Part shown: piece after piece, positions 1 through 6,539 of the stretch
Layout of the letters: every line of letters starts with the position of its first letter
How positions within the stretch are numbered: the stretch's first letter is position 1
Source: Verrucomicrobiota bacterium
GTDB lineage: Bacteria; Verrucomicrobiota; Kiritimatiellia; CAIQIC01; Lenti-01
Reading direction: 5' to 3'
Length of the DNA: 8,166 bases
NCBI GenBank assembly: GCA_022709625.1
Contig: JAKLIL010000065.1
Coordinates: 1 to 8,166 of the forward strand
Translations under genes and position numbers: made by a program
The notes under the pieces: model-generated
The model's input: the letters and a program-made list of their open reading frames with translations, nothing else
What the model was told of the DNA's origin: nothing
Databases searched by the model: none

Positions 1-19
1 CGATAGGGGAAAGCGAAAT

Positions 20-346
20 TCAGCCGGACGTGCGCGGCCGCTTTGGGGCAGGGACTTCGCGGGCGGTGATGCGGATCAATTCGGCGAGCCATTCGCGGTC
101 CTCGAAGGCGTCTTCCACCAGCAGCCACGGCTTGGCCCCGGGATAGGGGTCGCCCTCGACCGGGTGGCCGATGAAGGCGCGGCCGCCGGGTGTCGGCTTC
201 ACGAAGAGTTGGTTGTCGCACACCAGCGCCACCACCTTGCCGGCGCAATAGACCGCGTATTCTCCGAACATCTTGCGGTACGAGATTTCCCCCGCGCCGG
301 CCATCTGGTCGGCCAGAAACTCCACGAATTCAAGGTCCGAGGCCAT
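20..346 (-). CDS. TfoX/Sxy N-terminal domain family protein
   Basis: A 108-residue protein that is essentially one TfoX N-terminal domain. The sequence shows the family pattern: an N-terminal helix (FVEFLADQM, residues 7-15), the core RKMFGEYAVYCAGKVVALV (24-42), NQLFVKPT (45-52), and a C-terminal PYPGAKPWLLVE stretch (67-78) followed by a helix and a basic tail. There is no TfoX C-terminal (helix-hairpin-helix-like) domain, so it is the short single-domain type found in many bacteria and not full-length Sxy/TfoX. The biochemical role of this short type is unknown to me; a competence role should not be assumed. The ATG at 344-346 lies inside the end of the preceding glycosyltransferase gene (17-base overlap, different frame), which suggests translational coupling and makes it the last visible gene of the 3511-to-20 operon. 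No strong Shine-Dalgarno is visible. Family assignment is confident, function is not. Confidence 0.88.
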   Translation of the reverse strand: MASDLEFVEFLADQMAGAGEISYRKMFGEYAVYCAGKVVALVCDNQLFVKPTPGGRAFIGHPVEGDPYPGAKPWLLVEDAFEDREWLAELIRITAREVPAPKRPRTSG

Positions 347-2327
347 CGGGCGCGCCAGTTGCGGACGTTTGTTCCATGAATTGCACGTCCATCACCAACA
401 GTTTGGTCGCGGCGGGATTCGCGACCTCCAGCCGCAGCGTGGTTTCTCCCGCGGGCAAGATGACGGATGGCGTGGCGAGCGTCCACATTTTCTCGTTGGC
501 CAAGACGATGTCCATCTGCTGGTCCGCCGGCAGGCGAAGGCGCACGGGCGATTCGGAATTGGTCGCGGCGATGGCGCCGGTGATCCGGAACGCTCCTGCG
601 AGCGGCGTTTCCCGCAAGTTGCGGACGACCAGTTCCGCGGCGCGGCCGTCGATCACGCGGCCGTAGACTTCCTCGACGACGGGCGCGCAGCGGAAGCCGG
701 GATATTCGACGCAGATGGGTTGGCGGGCTTCCCGCGCCATGGCGAGGGCGTCGGCGGGCGCGTTGTAGAGGATGTCGCGGGCGTCCGCGGCGGCGTTGCG
801 GGTATCGGCGTCGGCGACGATGCCGTAGCCGCGGAGGGTTTCCATCTGGGGGTTGCGGAATTCCACGACGTTCCGATAGAAGCGGGTGGCCTCTTCCCAG
901 GCGTTGGTGGGATTGCGGATGAAGTAGGAGACGGGGAAGCGCCGCATCAGTTCGCGCTGGATGTTTTGGACGTCGGGCAGGAAACCGGGGCCATTGCCGG
1001 CGATGAAGACGGTGGGGGTCAAGCGGGGGGTCGGGTGGTAGCCGGGAATGACGCGGAGGTCAAAGCCGCCCCCGTCGAAGAAGTAGGGCGCGCCGGGAAC
1101 GCCGTTTTCGTTGAGCCACCGCGCCATGGCGGCGAAGGGGCAGGCTTTTTCCCGCACGCGGTACAGCGCGGGCAGAAACAGGCCCGCATGGACCGTCAGG
1201 ATCAGGACGGCCAGAGTCCAGAAAACCGCCTGGACCGCGTCGGTGCGGCGGAACAGGCGGGCCAGCGCGTGCGACGCGGTCCACAACCCCTCCGCGAAAA
1301 CAAAGTAAACGAGAGGCGCCAGCATCGCGAAGTAGCGGGAAGACGCGTACTGGGATTTCTTGGCGAGGAACGCCAGCACGACCGTCGTCAGGACGACCAG
1401 CAGGACGGCGGCGCGCGCGGGGGCGGAACCGGTTCGGCGGCGCCACGGCGCGACCAGGCCAAGCCCAAACAGCAGCCAGGCCAGCATGTCCGGAACCCAG
1501 CGGTCGCCCAAAAAGAACTTGGCGACCATGTCGTTGACGATGCGCACGACGGAATACGGGGACTCGGCGGCAATGTGGGGGCTGTCGCCAAGCAGGATGC
1601 GGAGCCAGTAGGGCGCGACCGCCAGGGCTGCAAGGAGGCACGCCGCCGCCGTCCAAAATGCGCGGCGGGCGGGAAGCGGCCGGCGTTGCCAGACGCGCCA
1701 CAGGCCACAGCCGCCGGCCACGCCGGACATGGCGGCCAACGCCACGCTGCAGCCGAAATGGGTCAGGCCCAGCGCGGTCGCCCATAGCCAAAGGCCCAGG
1801 AAAGTCGTCCATGCGCTTTGTTCGTCGAACAGCGCTTTATGGAAGAACAGGAAAGCAAAAGCGGCGCAAAGCAAGACCCAGGGATAGCAGTAGACCTCGC
1901 GGGCGTAGTAGACGGGAAAATAGAAGAATGCGGCCATGGCGGTCGCCGCCCAGGCCACGTCGCGACGGACTAATCGGCGCCCCAGCCAATGCACGCCGAC
2001 CACGAAGAACGCACCCGCCAGCGCGCCGGGAATCCGCAAGGCGAAGACATGGTGGGCGATGTCGGGAACGATTCGGCCGGCCAAATGCATGTAGACATTC
2101 AGGATCACGCCGGCCAGCGGCATCTGTCCGAAATCGAGGCAATGTTGCCAATAGCCGCGGAACGCCTGCCACGGGGACAGGGACACGTCGGCCATGTAGC
2201 GGGTGAAAATGATTTCGTCTTCCCACAGCGCCGCCCGGCCGAGGAAAAGCAGGCGCACGGCCAAGGCGACCGCGAACACGAGAAGCGGAACCCCCAACAG
2301 CGTTGTTTTCGAGGGGGCGCGGTTCAT
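330..2327 (-). CDS. GT-C (ArnT/GT39-like) membrane glycosyltransferase
   Basis: A 665-residue polytopic membrane protein. A first hydrophobic segment (about 10-30) is followed at once by LWEDEII (34-40), the acidic motif in the first extracytoplasmic loop that in PMT/ArnT-type GT-C enzymes carries the catalytic or metal-binding Asp/Glu. Further hydrophobic segments lie near 100-118, 125-140, 150-165, 175-203, 222-245, 278-294, 304-322, 330-350 and 366-388. RYFAMLAPLVYF (331-342) resembles the conserved late segment of this family. Residues from about 391 to the end are soluble; 550-650 reads as a beta-rich domain with alternating hydrophobic strands (for example LPAGETTLRLEV, 624-635). Family members transfer sugars from polyprenyl-phosphate donors to lipid, protein or glycan on the outer face of the membrane; the acceptor here is unknown. 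The ATG at 2325-2327 was chosen because it lies 14 bases after the HMG-CoA synthase stop and directly precedes the first membrane segment; the frame stays open far upstream, but that is antisense or overlapping sequence. The stop overlaps the TfoX-like start. Confidence 0.85.
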   Translation of the reverse strand: MNRAPSKTTLLGVPLLVFAVALAVRLLFLGRAALWEDEIIFTRYMADVSLSPWQAFRGYWQHCLDFGQMPLAGVILNVYMHLAGRIVPDIAHHVFALRIPGALAGAFFVVGVHWLGRRLVRRDVAWAATAMAAFFYFPVYYAREVYCYPWVLLCAAFAFLFFHKALFDEQSAWTTFLGLWLWATALGLTHFGCSVALAAMSGVAGGCGLWRVWQRRPLPARRAFWTAAACLLAALAVAPYWLRILLGDSPHIAAESPYSVVRIVNDMVAKFFLGDRWVPDMLAWLLFGLGLVAPWRRRTGSAPARAAVLLVVLTTVVLAFLAKKSQYASSRYFAMLAPLVYFVFAEGLWTASHALARLFRRTDAVQAVFWTLAVLILTVHAGLFLPALYRVREKACPFAAMARWLNENGVPGAPYFFDGGGFDLRVIPGYHPTPRLTPTVFIAGNGPGFLPDVQNIQRELMRRFPVSYFIRNPTNAWEEATRFYRNVVEFRNPQMETLRGYGIVADADTRNAAADARDILYNAPADALAMAREARQPICVEYPGFRCAPVVEEVYGRVIDGRAAELVVRNLRETPLAGAFRITGAIAATNSESPVRLRLPADQQMDIVLANEKMWTLATPSVILPAGETTLRLEVANPAATKLLVMDVQFMEQTSATGAPDGLGP

Positions 2328-2341
2328 GGGAGTCCGCGGCG

Positions 2342-3511
2342 CTACTTGGTTTCGTAGCGGCGCTTGTGGTCCTTGATGCCGGCGAGGCGGAAAGGGCCGC
2401 CGCGGTACGGGGCGAAAACATGGTCGGCGCCGTCGCGCGGCACGCCGTAGTTGAAGATGTCCTCGTACTGGCGGTAGGTGACCGGCACGCGGACGTCGAG
2501 CTGGGCGCGGTGCTGGTCGGCGAAGAGATGCGCGCGGTAGCCGCGCTGGACGACGCCGGAGAAGAATTCGGCCATGCAGCCGGAGCCGTAGGAGAAGAAG
2601 CCGATGCGCTGGTCGTCGAGGGCGGCGGGCGCGTTGTCGAGCAGCGAGCAGAAGGCCTCGTAGACGCAGGCGGCGTAGGTGTTGCCGGTTTGCCGATTGT
2701 AGCGCAGGGCGTAGTCGACCAGGCGTTCGAGTTCTTCCTTGGGCGGCTCCGCGACGCCGTCGGCCTTGCACAGGCGGGCGTAGGACTTGTAGGCGATCTT
2801 GGTGAAAGGGAGATGAAAGCAGTAGTGGGCGTGGTCGGGGAGCCCGCGGCTGGACGCGGCCTTGTAGTTGTTCCAGGCCTCGATCAGCGTGGTGAGATAC
2901 ATCCGGGTGGAATACTTGCCGTCCACGAGCGCTTCCTCGCGGTAGTTGGGCCGCCAGAAGTCCATGATGTCTTCGGTGTGGAACCCGGCTTCGGGGTCGA
3001 GGGCGAGCACGCGCGGATGGGCCGCGACGAGCATGGCGACCGCGCCGGCGCCCTGCGTGGGCTCGCCGGGAGAAGCGAGGTCGTAGCGGGCGATGTCGGC
3101 GGCGAGGACCAGCGCCTTGGACTGCGGCCGGGCGGCGACCATCGCGGCGGCCAGGCGCAGCGCGGCGGTGGCGCCGTAGCAGGCTTCCTTGACCTCGAGG
3201 CAGCGGCAGGCGGAGGGCAGGCCGAGGAGCTTGTGGCAGAAACAGGCGGCGGCTTTCGACTGGTCGATGCCCGATTCGGTCGCGAAGAGCAGCAATTCGA
3301 TATTCTCGCGGCCGGCCTTCTCGACGATTGGCAGGGCGGCGTTGGCGGCCAGCGTGACGATGTCCTGGTCGGGCGGGACGACGGCCATGCGCTCCTGGCC
3401 GATGCCGACGACGAACTTTTCGGGATCCACCTCGCGCTTCCCGGCCAGGATGCGCAAATCGAGGAAATACGCCGGCGCGTGGAAGGAAACGAGGTCGATG
3501 CCGATTTTCAT
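2342..3511 (-). CDS. mvaS: Hydroxymethylglutaryl-CoA synthase (MvaS type)
   Basis: A 389-residue thiolase-fold enzyme condensing acetyl-CoA with acetoacetyl-CoA to HMG-CoA, the first committed step of the mevalonate route to isoprenoids. All three catalytic residues are visible and fall at the positions known from Gram-positive MvaS: Glu79 in ATESGID, the nucleophile Cys111 in KEACYGATAAL, and His233 in FHLPFTKIAYK. FFSYGSGCMAEFFSG (305-319) is the C-terminal glycine-rich motif of the family. The length fits bacterial MvaS (about 380-390). The start MKIGIDLVSF matches family N-termini, and GGAGAG stands 10-11 bases before it; an upstream in-frame ATG at 3706 would add a non-homologous tail read through the palindromic repeats. 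It is first in an operon with a GT-C glycosyltransferase and a TfoX-like gene; no other mevalonate genes are in the window. A polyketide beta-branching HMG synthase is the alternative, but no acyl-carrier protein or enoyl-CoA hydratase gene is nearby. Confidence 0.93.
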   Translation of the reverse strand: MKIGIDLVSFHAPAYFLDLRILAGKREVDPEKFVVGIGQERMAVVPPDQDIVTLAANAALPIVEKAGRENIELLLFATESGIDQSKAAACFCHKLLGLPSACRCLEVKEACYGATAALRLAAAMVAARPQSKALVLAADIARYDLASPGEPTQGAGAVAMLVAAHPRVLALDPEAGFHTEDIMDFWRPNYREEALVDGKYSTRMYLTTLIEAWNNYKAASSRGLPDHAHYCFHLPFTKIAYKSYARLCKADGVAEPPKEELERLVDYALRYNRQTGNTYAACVYEAFCSLLDNAPAALDDQRIGFFSYGSGCMAEFFSGVVQRGYRAHLFADQHRAQLDVRVPVTYRQYEDIFNYGVPRDGADHVFAPYRGGPFRLAGIKDHKRRYETK

Positions 3512-3522
3512 GTTCGCGGGGC

Positions 3523-3528
3523 CTCTCC
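3523..3528 (-). promoter_or_regulatory. Likely ribosome binding site of the HMG-CoA synthase gene
   Basis: On the minus strand the sequence reads GGAGAGG ending about 10-11 bases before the ATG at 3511. It is the clearest Shine-Dalgarno-like sequence in the window and supports the 3511 start over the upstream in-frame ATG at 3706. Confidence 0.5.
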
Positions 3529-3535
3529 GGCGCGG

Positions 3536-3553
3536 TTTTCCACGCCATGGAAA
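3536..3553. repeat. Palindromic repeat, copy 1
   Basis: The sequence TTTTCCACGCCATGGAAA is an interrupted palindrome: TTTCCA and TGGAAA are reverse complements around a 5-base centre CGCCA. The outermost pair of copy 2 is broken here because a G follows. All 18 bases are repeated exactly 31 bp to the right. It lies 25 bases upstream of the HMG-CoA synthase start codon. Confidence 0.8.
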
Positions 3554-3566
3554 GATTTTTAGCAGT

Positions 3567-3585
3567 TTTTCCACGCCATGGAAAA
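3567..3585. repeat. Palindromic repeat, copy 2
   Basis: The sequence TTTTCCACGCCATGGAAAA has perfect 7-base arms (TTTTCCA and TGGAAAA) around the centre CGCCA. Its first 18 bases are identical to copy 1. The start-to-start distance of 31 bp puts both copies on the same face of the DNA helix, as expected of paired operator sites for a dimeric DNA-binding protein. A further TTTTCC follows at 3587-3592 without a matching right arm. The function is inferred; the sequence identity is direct observation. Confidence 0.8.
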
Positions 3586-3686
3586 CTTTTCCGCGGTTCC
3601 GGGGCGGCGTTTTCGCTCTTGTCACGGCAGGCGGGTTTGAGATGATGGCGCCCTTCTTTCCTCGCCGTGGGATTCGGCGGGCCGGC

Positions 3687-5228
3687 ATGGTCTTCAGTTC
3701 CATCATATTTCTGTTTTGGTTCTTGCCGCTGACCTTGGCGGCCTATTACGCCTGCACCCTGCCGTGGTGGCGCCGCGCCGGCGGGAGCGAGGCGCGCGGC
3801 TGGGTCCGCCGGCTCGCGGAGGGGTGGGAGCTTTCGTCCGCGGGCGGCACCTGGATCGGCAATTTCTGCCTGCTGGCGGCGAGCTTGCTGTTCTATTTTT
3901 GGGGCGAACAGGCCCGCATCTACATTCTGTTCGCGGCCATCGGCCTGAACTACGGCGCGGGCTGGCTGCTGGAGGCTCCGTTTCTGCCCAAAGATGCCCG
4001 CCGGCAACCTTGGCGCCGGATCGTCTTGGCGCTGGCCGTGGCGGGGAATCTGGGGATGCTGGTCTATTTCAAGTACCTGAACTTCCTCGTGGGCATGCTG
4101 GGCCGTCTCGGCATCCCGCTGGGGATGGAAGCCGTCGCCTTGCCGCTGGGCATCAGTTTCTTCATTTTCCAGGCGATGAGCTACACCATCGACGTGTACC
4201 GGGGCGTGGTGCCGCCCGCGCGCGGGCTGGTGGCGTTCGCCTGCTACATCACGATGTTTCCCCAGCTGGTGGCCGGCCCCATCGTCCGCTATTGCGACGT
4301 GGCAAACCAACTCCGCGGCCGGACGCTGGGCGCAGACAAAGTGGCCTCGGGCATCCGGCGCTTCGTGGTTGGTTTGGCCAAGAAGGTGCTGGTGGCGAAC
4401 CAGGTGGCCATCCTGGCGGACAAGGCGTTCGAGTTGGCGCCCAACGAGGTCACCTTCGGCGCGGCGTGGATCGGCACCCTCGCCTATACCTTGCAAATCT
4501 ATTTCGATTTCAGCGGTTATTCCGACATGGCGATCGGCATGGGCCGGATGCTCGGCTTCGAGTTCCTGGAGAACTTCAATTACCCGTACGTGTCGCGTTC
4601 GGTGCAGGAGTTCTGGCGGCGCTGGCACATCTCGCTGTCCACCTGGTTCCGGGACTACCTCTACATCCCGCTGGGCGGCAACCGGGGCACCAAGGCGCGA
4701 ACCTACTTCAATCTCTGGGTTGTGTTCGCCCTGTGCGGGTTCTGGCACGGCGCCCAGGTCAATTTCCTGCTGTGGGGGATGTACCACGGCCTGTTTCTGG
4801 TCGTGGAACGCGTGTTTCGCGGCCGGTTTTCCGGGCCGCGCATCCTCGGCCACGTCTACACCCTGCTGGTGGTGATGTTCGGCTGGGTCCTGTTCCGCGC
4901 CGACGCCTGGAGCCAGGCCGTCGTCTTCTGGAAGGCAATGGTGGGACTGGGGACGGCCCTGCCGGGCCGCAGCGAGGTCTGGCTCTGGTTCGGGCGCGAC
5001 ATCCAGTTGGCCATGGCCGCCGGCATGCTGTTGTCGTTGCCCGTGGTGCCGTGGCTGGCCCGCCGCTTTGGCGCGGCCGCGGGAGCGGACCAGGCGGAAG
5101 CGGGGGCGGCGGGAACTCCGGGGTGGGTTTTCGCGGTGCGCACCGCGGTCGTGTTTGCGCTGCTGCTGGCGTGCGTGCCGTTCCTGGTGGCGGACACCTA
5201 CAACCCGTTCATCTATTTCCGATTCTAG
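3687..5228 (+). CDS. AlgI-family MBOAT polysaccharide O-acyltransferase
   Basis: A 513-residue multi-pass membrane protein of the MBOAT superfamily, AlgI branch. Such proteins move an acyl group, usually acetyl, across the inner membrane for O-acetylation of an exported polysaccharide. Seen directly: the N-terminus MVFSSIIFLFWFLPL, the usual start of AlgI proteins; FQAMSYTIDVYR (161-172); the re-entrant region QIYFDFSGYSDMAIGMG (270-286); FWRRWHISLSTWFRDYLYIP (309-328); and GFWHGA (351-356), whose His354 is the conserved MBOAT catalytic histidine. It ends in YNPFIYFRF, also typical of AlgI. Residues 460-480 form an Ala/Gly-rich linker before the last membrane segment. The length matches the family (about 470-520). 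The ATG at 3687 was chosen over in-frame ATGs at 3642/3645 because family members start with this hydrophobic segment; no good Shine-Dalgarno supports either. It is followed one base later by an SGNH-type partner. The polysaccharide substrate is unknown. Confidence 0.93.
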   Translation: MVFSSIIFLFWFLPLTLAAYYACTLPWWRRAGGSEARGWVRRLAEGWELSSAGGTWIGNFCLLAASLLFYFWGEQARIYILFAAIGLNYGAGWLLEAPFLPKDARRQPWRRIVLALAVAGNLGMLVYFKYLNFLVGMLGRLGIPLGMEAVALPLGISFFIFQAMSYTIDVYRGVVPPARGLVAFACYITMFPQLVAGPIVRYCDVANQLRGRTLGADKVASGIRRFVVGLAKKVLVANQVAILADKAFELAPNEVTFGAAWIGTLAYTLQIYFDFSGYSDMAIGMGRMLGFEFLENFNYPYVSRSVQEFWRRWHISLSTWFRDYLYIPLGGNRGTKARTYFNLWVVFALCGFWHGAQVNFLLWGMYHGLFLVVERVFRGRFSGPRILGHVYTLLVVMFGWVLFRADAWSQAVVFWKAMVGLGTALPGRSEVWLWFGRDIQLAMAAGMLLSLPVVPWLARRFGAAAGADQAEAGAAGTPGWVFAVRTAVVFALLLACVPFLVADTYNPFIYFRF

Positions 5229-5229
5229 G

Positions 5230-6408
5230 ATGGATTCCTCCGCCCCAACCAGCCCGCGGCGCCAGAAATGGCGGGCCGTCGAATGCCTCGCCACCCTCGG
5301 CCTGTTCTTCCTGCTTCTGGCCGTGCCCTTGGCGCTGGTGGGCTTGGGCATCGGCCGGGACGATGCCATCCTGAAAAACGGCGAATACCGGTTGCCCGCG
5401 TCGCGGCCGGCCATGCCGCTGGACATGCCCGCCGTCGTGGCGTTTCCATGGGCCTGGGAGGATTACTGGCGCGACGCCTTTCCTTTCCGCGGGCCCTTGA
5501 TACATCTGCAGGCCCATGTCCGCTACGGGCTGCTGGGCGCCAACGCGCCCCGGCAGATTTTCCTGAAGGACGGCTTCGTGTTCGGCTACGGGGCCATCAA
5601 CGCCTACCGCGGCAAAAGCGGCTGGAGCGATGGGGAAGTGGACGACTTCCTGGAAATTCTCCGCCGGAAGCACGAATTTTTCCGGCGGCGGGGCGTGGCC
5701 TACTACTTCGTGCTGGCGCCGAGCCGCGAGGGCTTTTACCGGGATTTGTTCCAAGGCGTGTTCCACCTCCCGGAAAAGCACGCCCTCAAGGCCAAGATCG
5801 AAGCGCGCATGGCGCCGGAAATCCGCCGGTTCTTCATCCTGCCGGACGAAACGATGCAGGCCGCGCGGGCCCGGTATCCGGACCGGCCGTTGTTCTACAA
5901 GCGGGACAACCATTGGAACCAGTGGGGCCGGGCCGTGGCCGCCTCCGCCATCGTCCGCTTCCTGCAGGCCGACTTCCCGCAGTTGCCGGCGCTGGATCCC
6001 GCGGCCATCCCTTTCGTGGCGGCCCCGGAAGACGAGTCGTATTGGGCCAACTTGCGTTTGCTGGGCTTGGACTTCGACACGTTTCCCGCGCCGATGACGG
6101 TGATGGTGGCGCCCGCCTGGACCGAACAATACGAACGGCTGGCGGCGGAACCCAACCGCGCCACCTTGAAGCTGGTCTACGCGTCGGATTCGTTCATGGA
6201 GATTCTGGCCGACCGCTCGCCGGAAATCCTGTCCTTTGCGTCCGTCAAGCGGGTGGGCGGGTGGCTGGAACTGGGCTCGCCGGCCGCGAGCCTAAAGGTG
6301 CTCGATGAGCATCCGGATGTCTTGCTGGAAAGCGTCGACGTCGCCGGCTTGGCCTTGGGCAAATTTTATTTCGAAGTCAACGCCCCATGGCTGGAATCCG
6401 CGCCGTGA
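5230..6408 (+). CDS. AlgJ/AlgX-like SGNH-fold O-acetyltransferase, membrane-anchored
   Basis: A 392-residue protein with one N-terminal hydrophobic segment (about 19-41), predicted to anchor an extracytoplasmic domain. Two sets of SGNH/AlgX-family catalytic motifs are visible: DNHWNQWG (226-233), giving Asp226 and His228 of the DxHW motif, and VYASDSF (316-322), giving a candidate nucleophile Ser321. The Asp-to-Ser distance of 95 residues equals that of the AlgX triad as I recall it (Asp174, His176, Ser269). The usual GDSF is SDSF here. By analogy with AlgJ/AlgX it would take the acetyl group delivered by the MBOAT protein and place it on a polysaccharide sugar, or remove it. The ATG at 5230 is one base after the MBOAT stop; no separate Shine-Dalgarno is seen, suggesting coupled translation and an obligate pairing. 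Overall similarity outside the motifs is low, so AlgJ-like fits better than a specific name. An alginate pathway should not be assumed: no alginate polymerase or export genes are present. Confidence 0.85.
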   Translation: MDSSAPTSPRRQKWRAVECLATLGLFFLLLAVPLALVGLGIGRDDAILKNGEYRLPASRPAMPLDMPAVVAFPWAWEDYWRDAFPFRGPLIHLQAHVRYGLLGANAPRQIFLKDGFVFGYGAINAYRGKSGWSDGEVDDFLEILRRKHEFFRRRGVAYYFVLAPSREGFYRDLFQGVFHLPEKHALKAKIEARMAPEIRRFFILPDETMQAARARYPDRPLFYKRDNHWNQWGRAVAASAIVRFLQADFPQLPALDPAAIPFVAAPEDESYWANLRLLGLDFDTFPAPMTVMVAPAWTEQYERLAAEPNRATLKLVYASDSFMEILADRSPEILSFASVKRVGGWLELGSPAASLKVLDEHPDVLLESVDVAGLALGKFYFEVNAPWLESAP

Positions 6409-6539
6409 GAAATCCAGCCGGTTGCGTTTGATGTAGCCGGCCGGTCGCCTTTCACCGGCGTTCGGTTTGCGGGGAGCGGTCGGGATTCTTCGGTAACCCA
6501 ACGGCGCATGGGAACGACCAATAGGGGGTGATGGGCGCG
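6409..6539. other. Convergent intergenic region, possible weak hairpin
   Basis: This 131-base gap lies between two converging genes, where a bidirectional terminator would be expected. The best inverted repeat I find is GCCGGT at 6440-6445 pairing with ACCGGC at 6454-6459 around an 8-base loop. It has no following T-tract in either direction, so intrinsic termination is not supported. No small ORF here looks real. Confidence 0.35.

Larger units (their letters stand above)
3512..3686. promoter_or_regulatory. Divergent intergenic region with promoters for both operons
   Basis: These 175 bases separate the first gene of the minus-strand operon (HMG-CoA synthase) from the first gene of the plus-strand acetylation pair, so promoters for both directions should lie here. 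The centre (about 3536-3592) is AT-richer than the surroundings because of the T and A tracts of two palindromic repeats. I see no convincing -35/-10 pair in either direction. The half nearer the MBOAT gene (3600-3686) is GC-rich with no obvious element apart from two in-frame ATGs at 3642 and 3645. Confidence 0.5.

Noticed and set aside
20..346. Competence regulator TfoX/Sxy
   Set aside because: Only the N-terminal domain is present and there are no competence genes nearby, so a regulatory role in DNA uptake is unsupported.
273..1787. 504-codon plus-strand frame
   Set aside because: It lies antisense to the glycosyltransferase gene, has a Gly/Gln/Arg/Asp-rich translation without domains, and its start has no support.
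2342..3511. Polyketide beta-branching (PksG-type) HMG synthase
   Set aside because: The length and residue numbering match MvaS, and no acyl-carrier protein, decarboxylase or enoyl-CoA hydratase genes of a beta-branching cassette are present; phylogeny would be decisive.
2303..3562. 419-codon plus-strand frame
   Set aside because: Antisense to HMG-CoA synthase, whose catalytic motifs prove the minus-strand reading; the translation is Val/Gly/Glu-rich without any known motif.
3536..3585. Minimal CRISPR array
   Set aside because: Only two repeats of 18 bases with a 13-base gap and no cas genes; the internal dyad and promoter location fit regulatory or dispersed repeats better.
3642..3686. Earlier in-frame starts for the MBOAT protein (3642 or 3645)
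   Set aside because: They add a short Arg/Pro-rich leader before the MVFSS segment at which AlgI-family proteins normally begin.
3716..5374. 552-codon plus-strand frame overlapping the MBOAT gene
   Set aside because: A +1/+2 shadow of the MBOAT frame; the real frame has the conserved membrane and histidine motifs.
330..5426. Uninterrupted minus-strand reading frame of about 1,700 codons
   Set aside because: Only its last 665 codons (from 2327) encode a recognisable protein. The rest runs out of frame through the HMG-CoA synthase gene and antisense to the MBOAT and SGNH genes, with Arg/Pro/Gln-rich low-complexity translation typical of high-GC shadow frames.
6440..6459. Intrinsic terminator between the convergent genes
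   Set aside because: The stem is only six base pairs and no T-tract follows on either strand.
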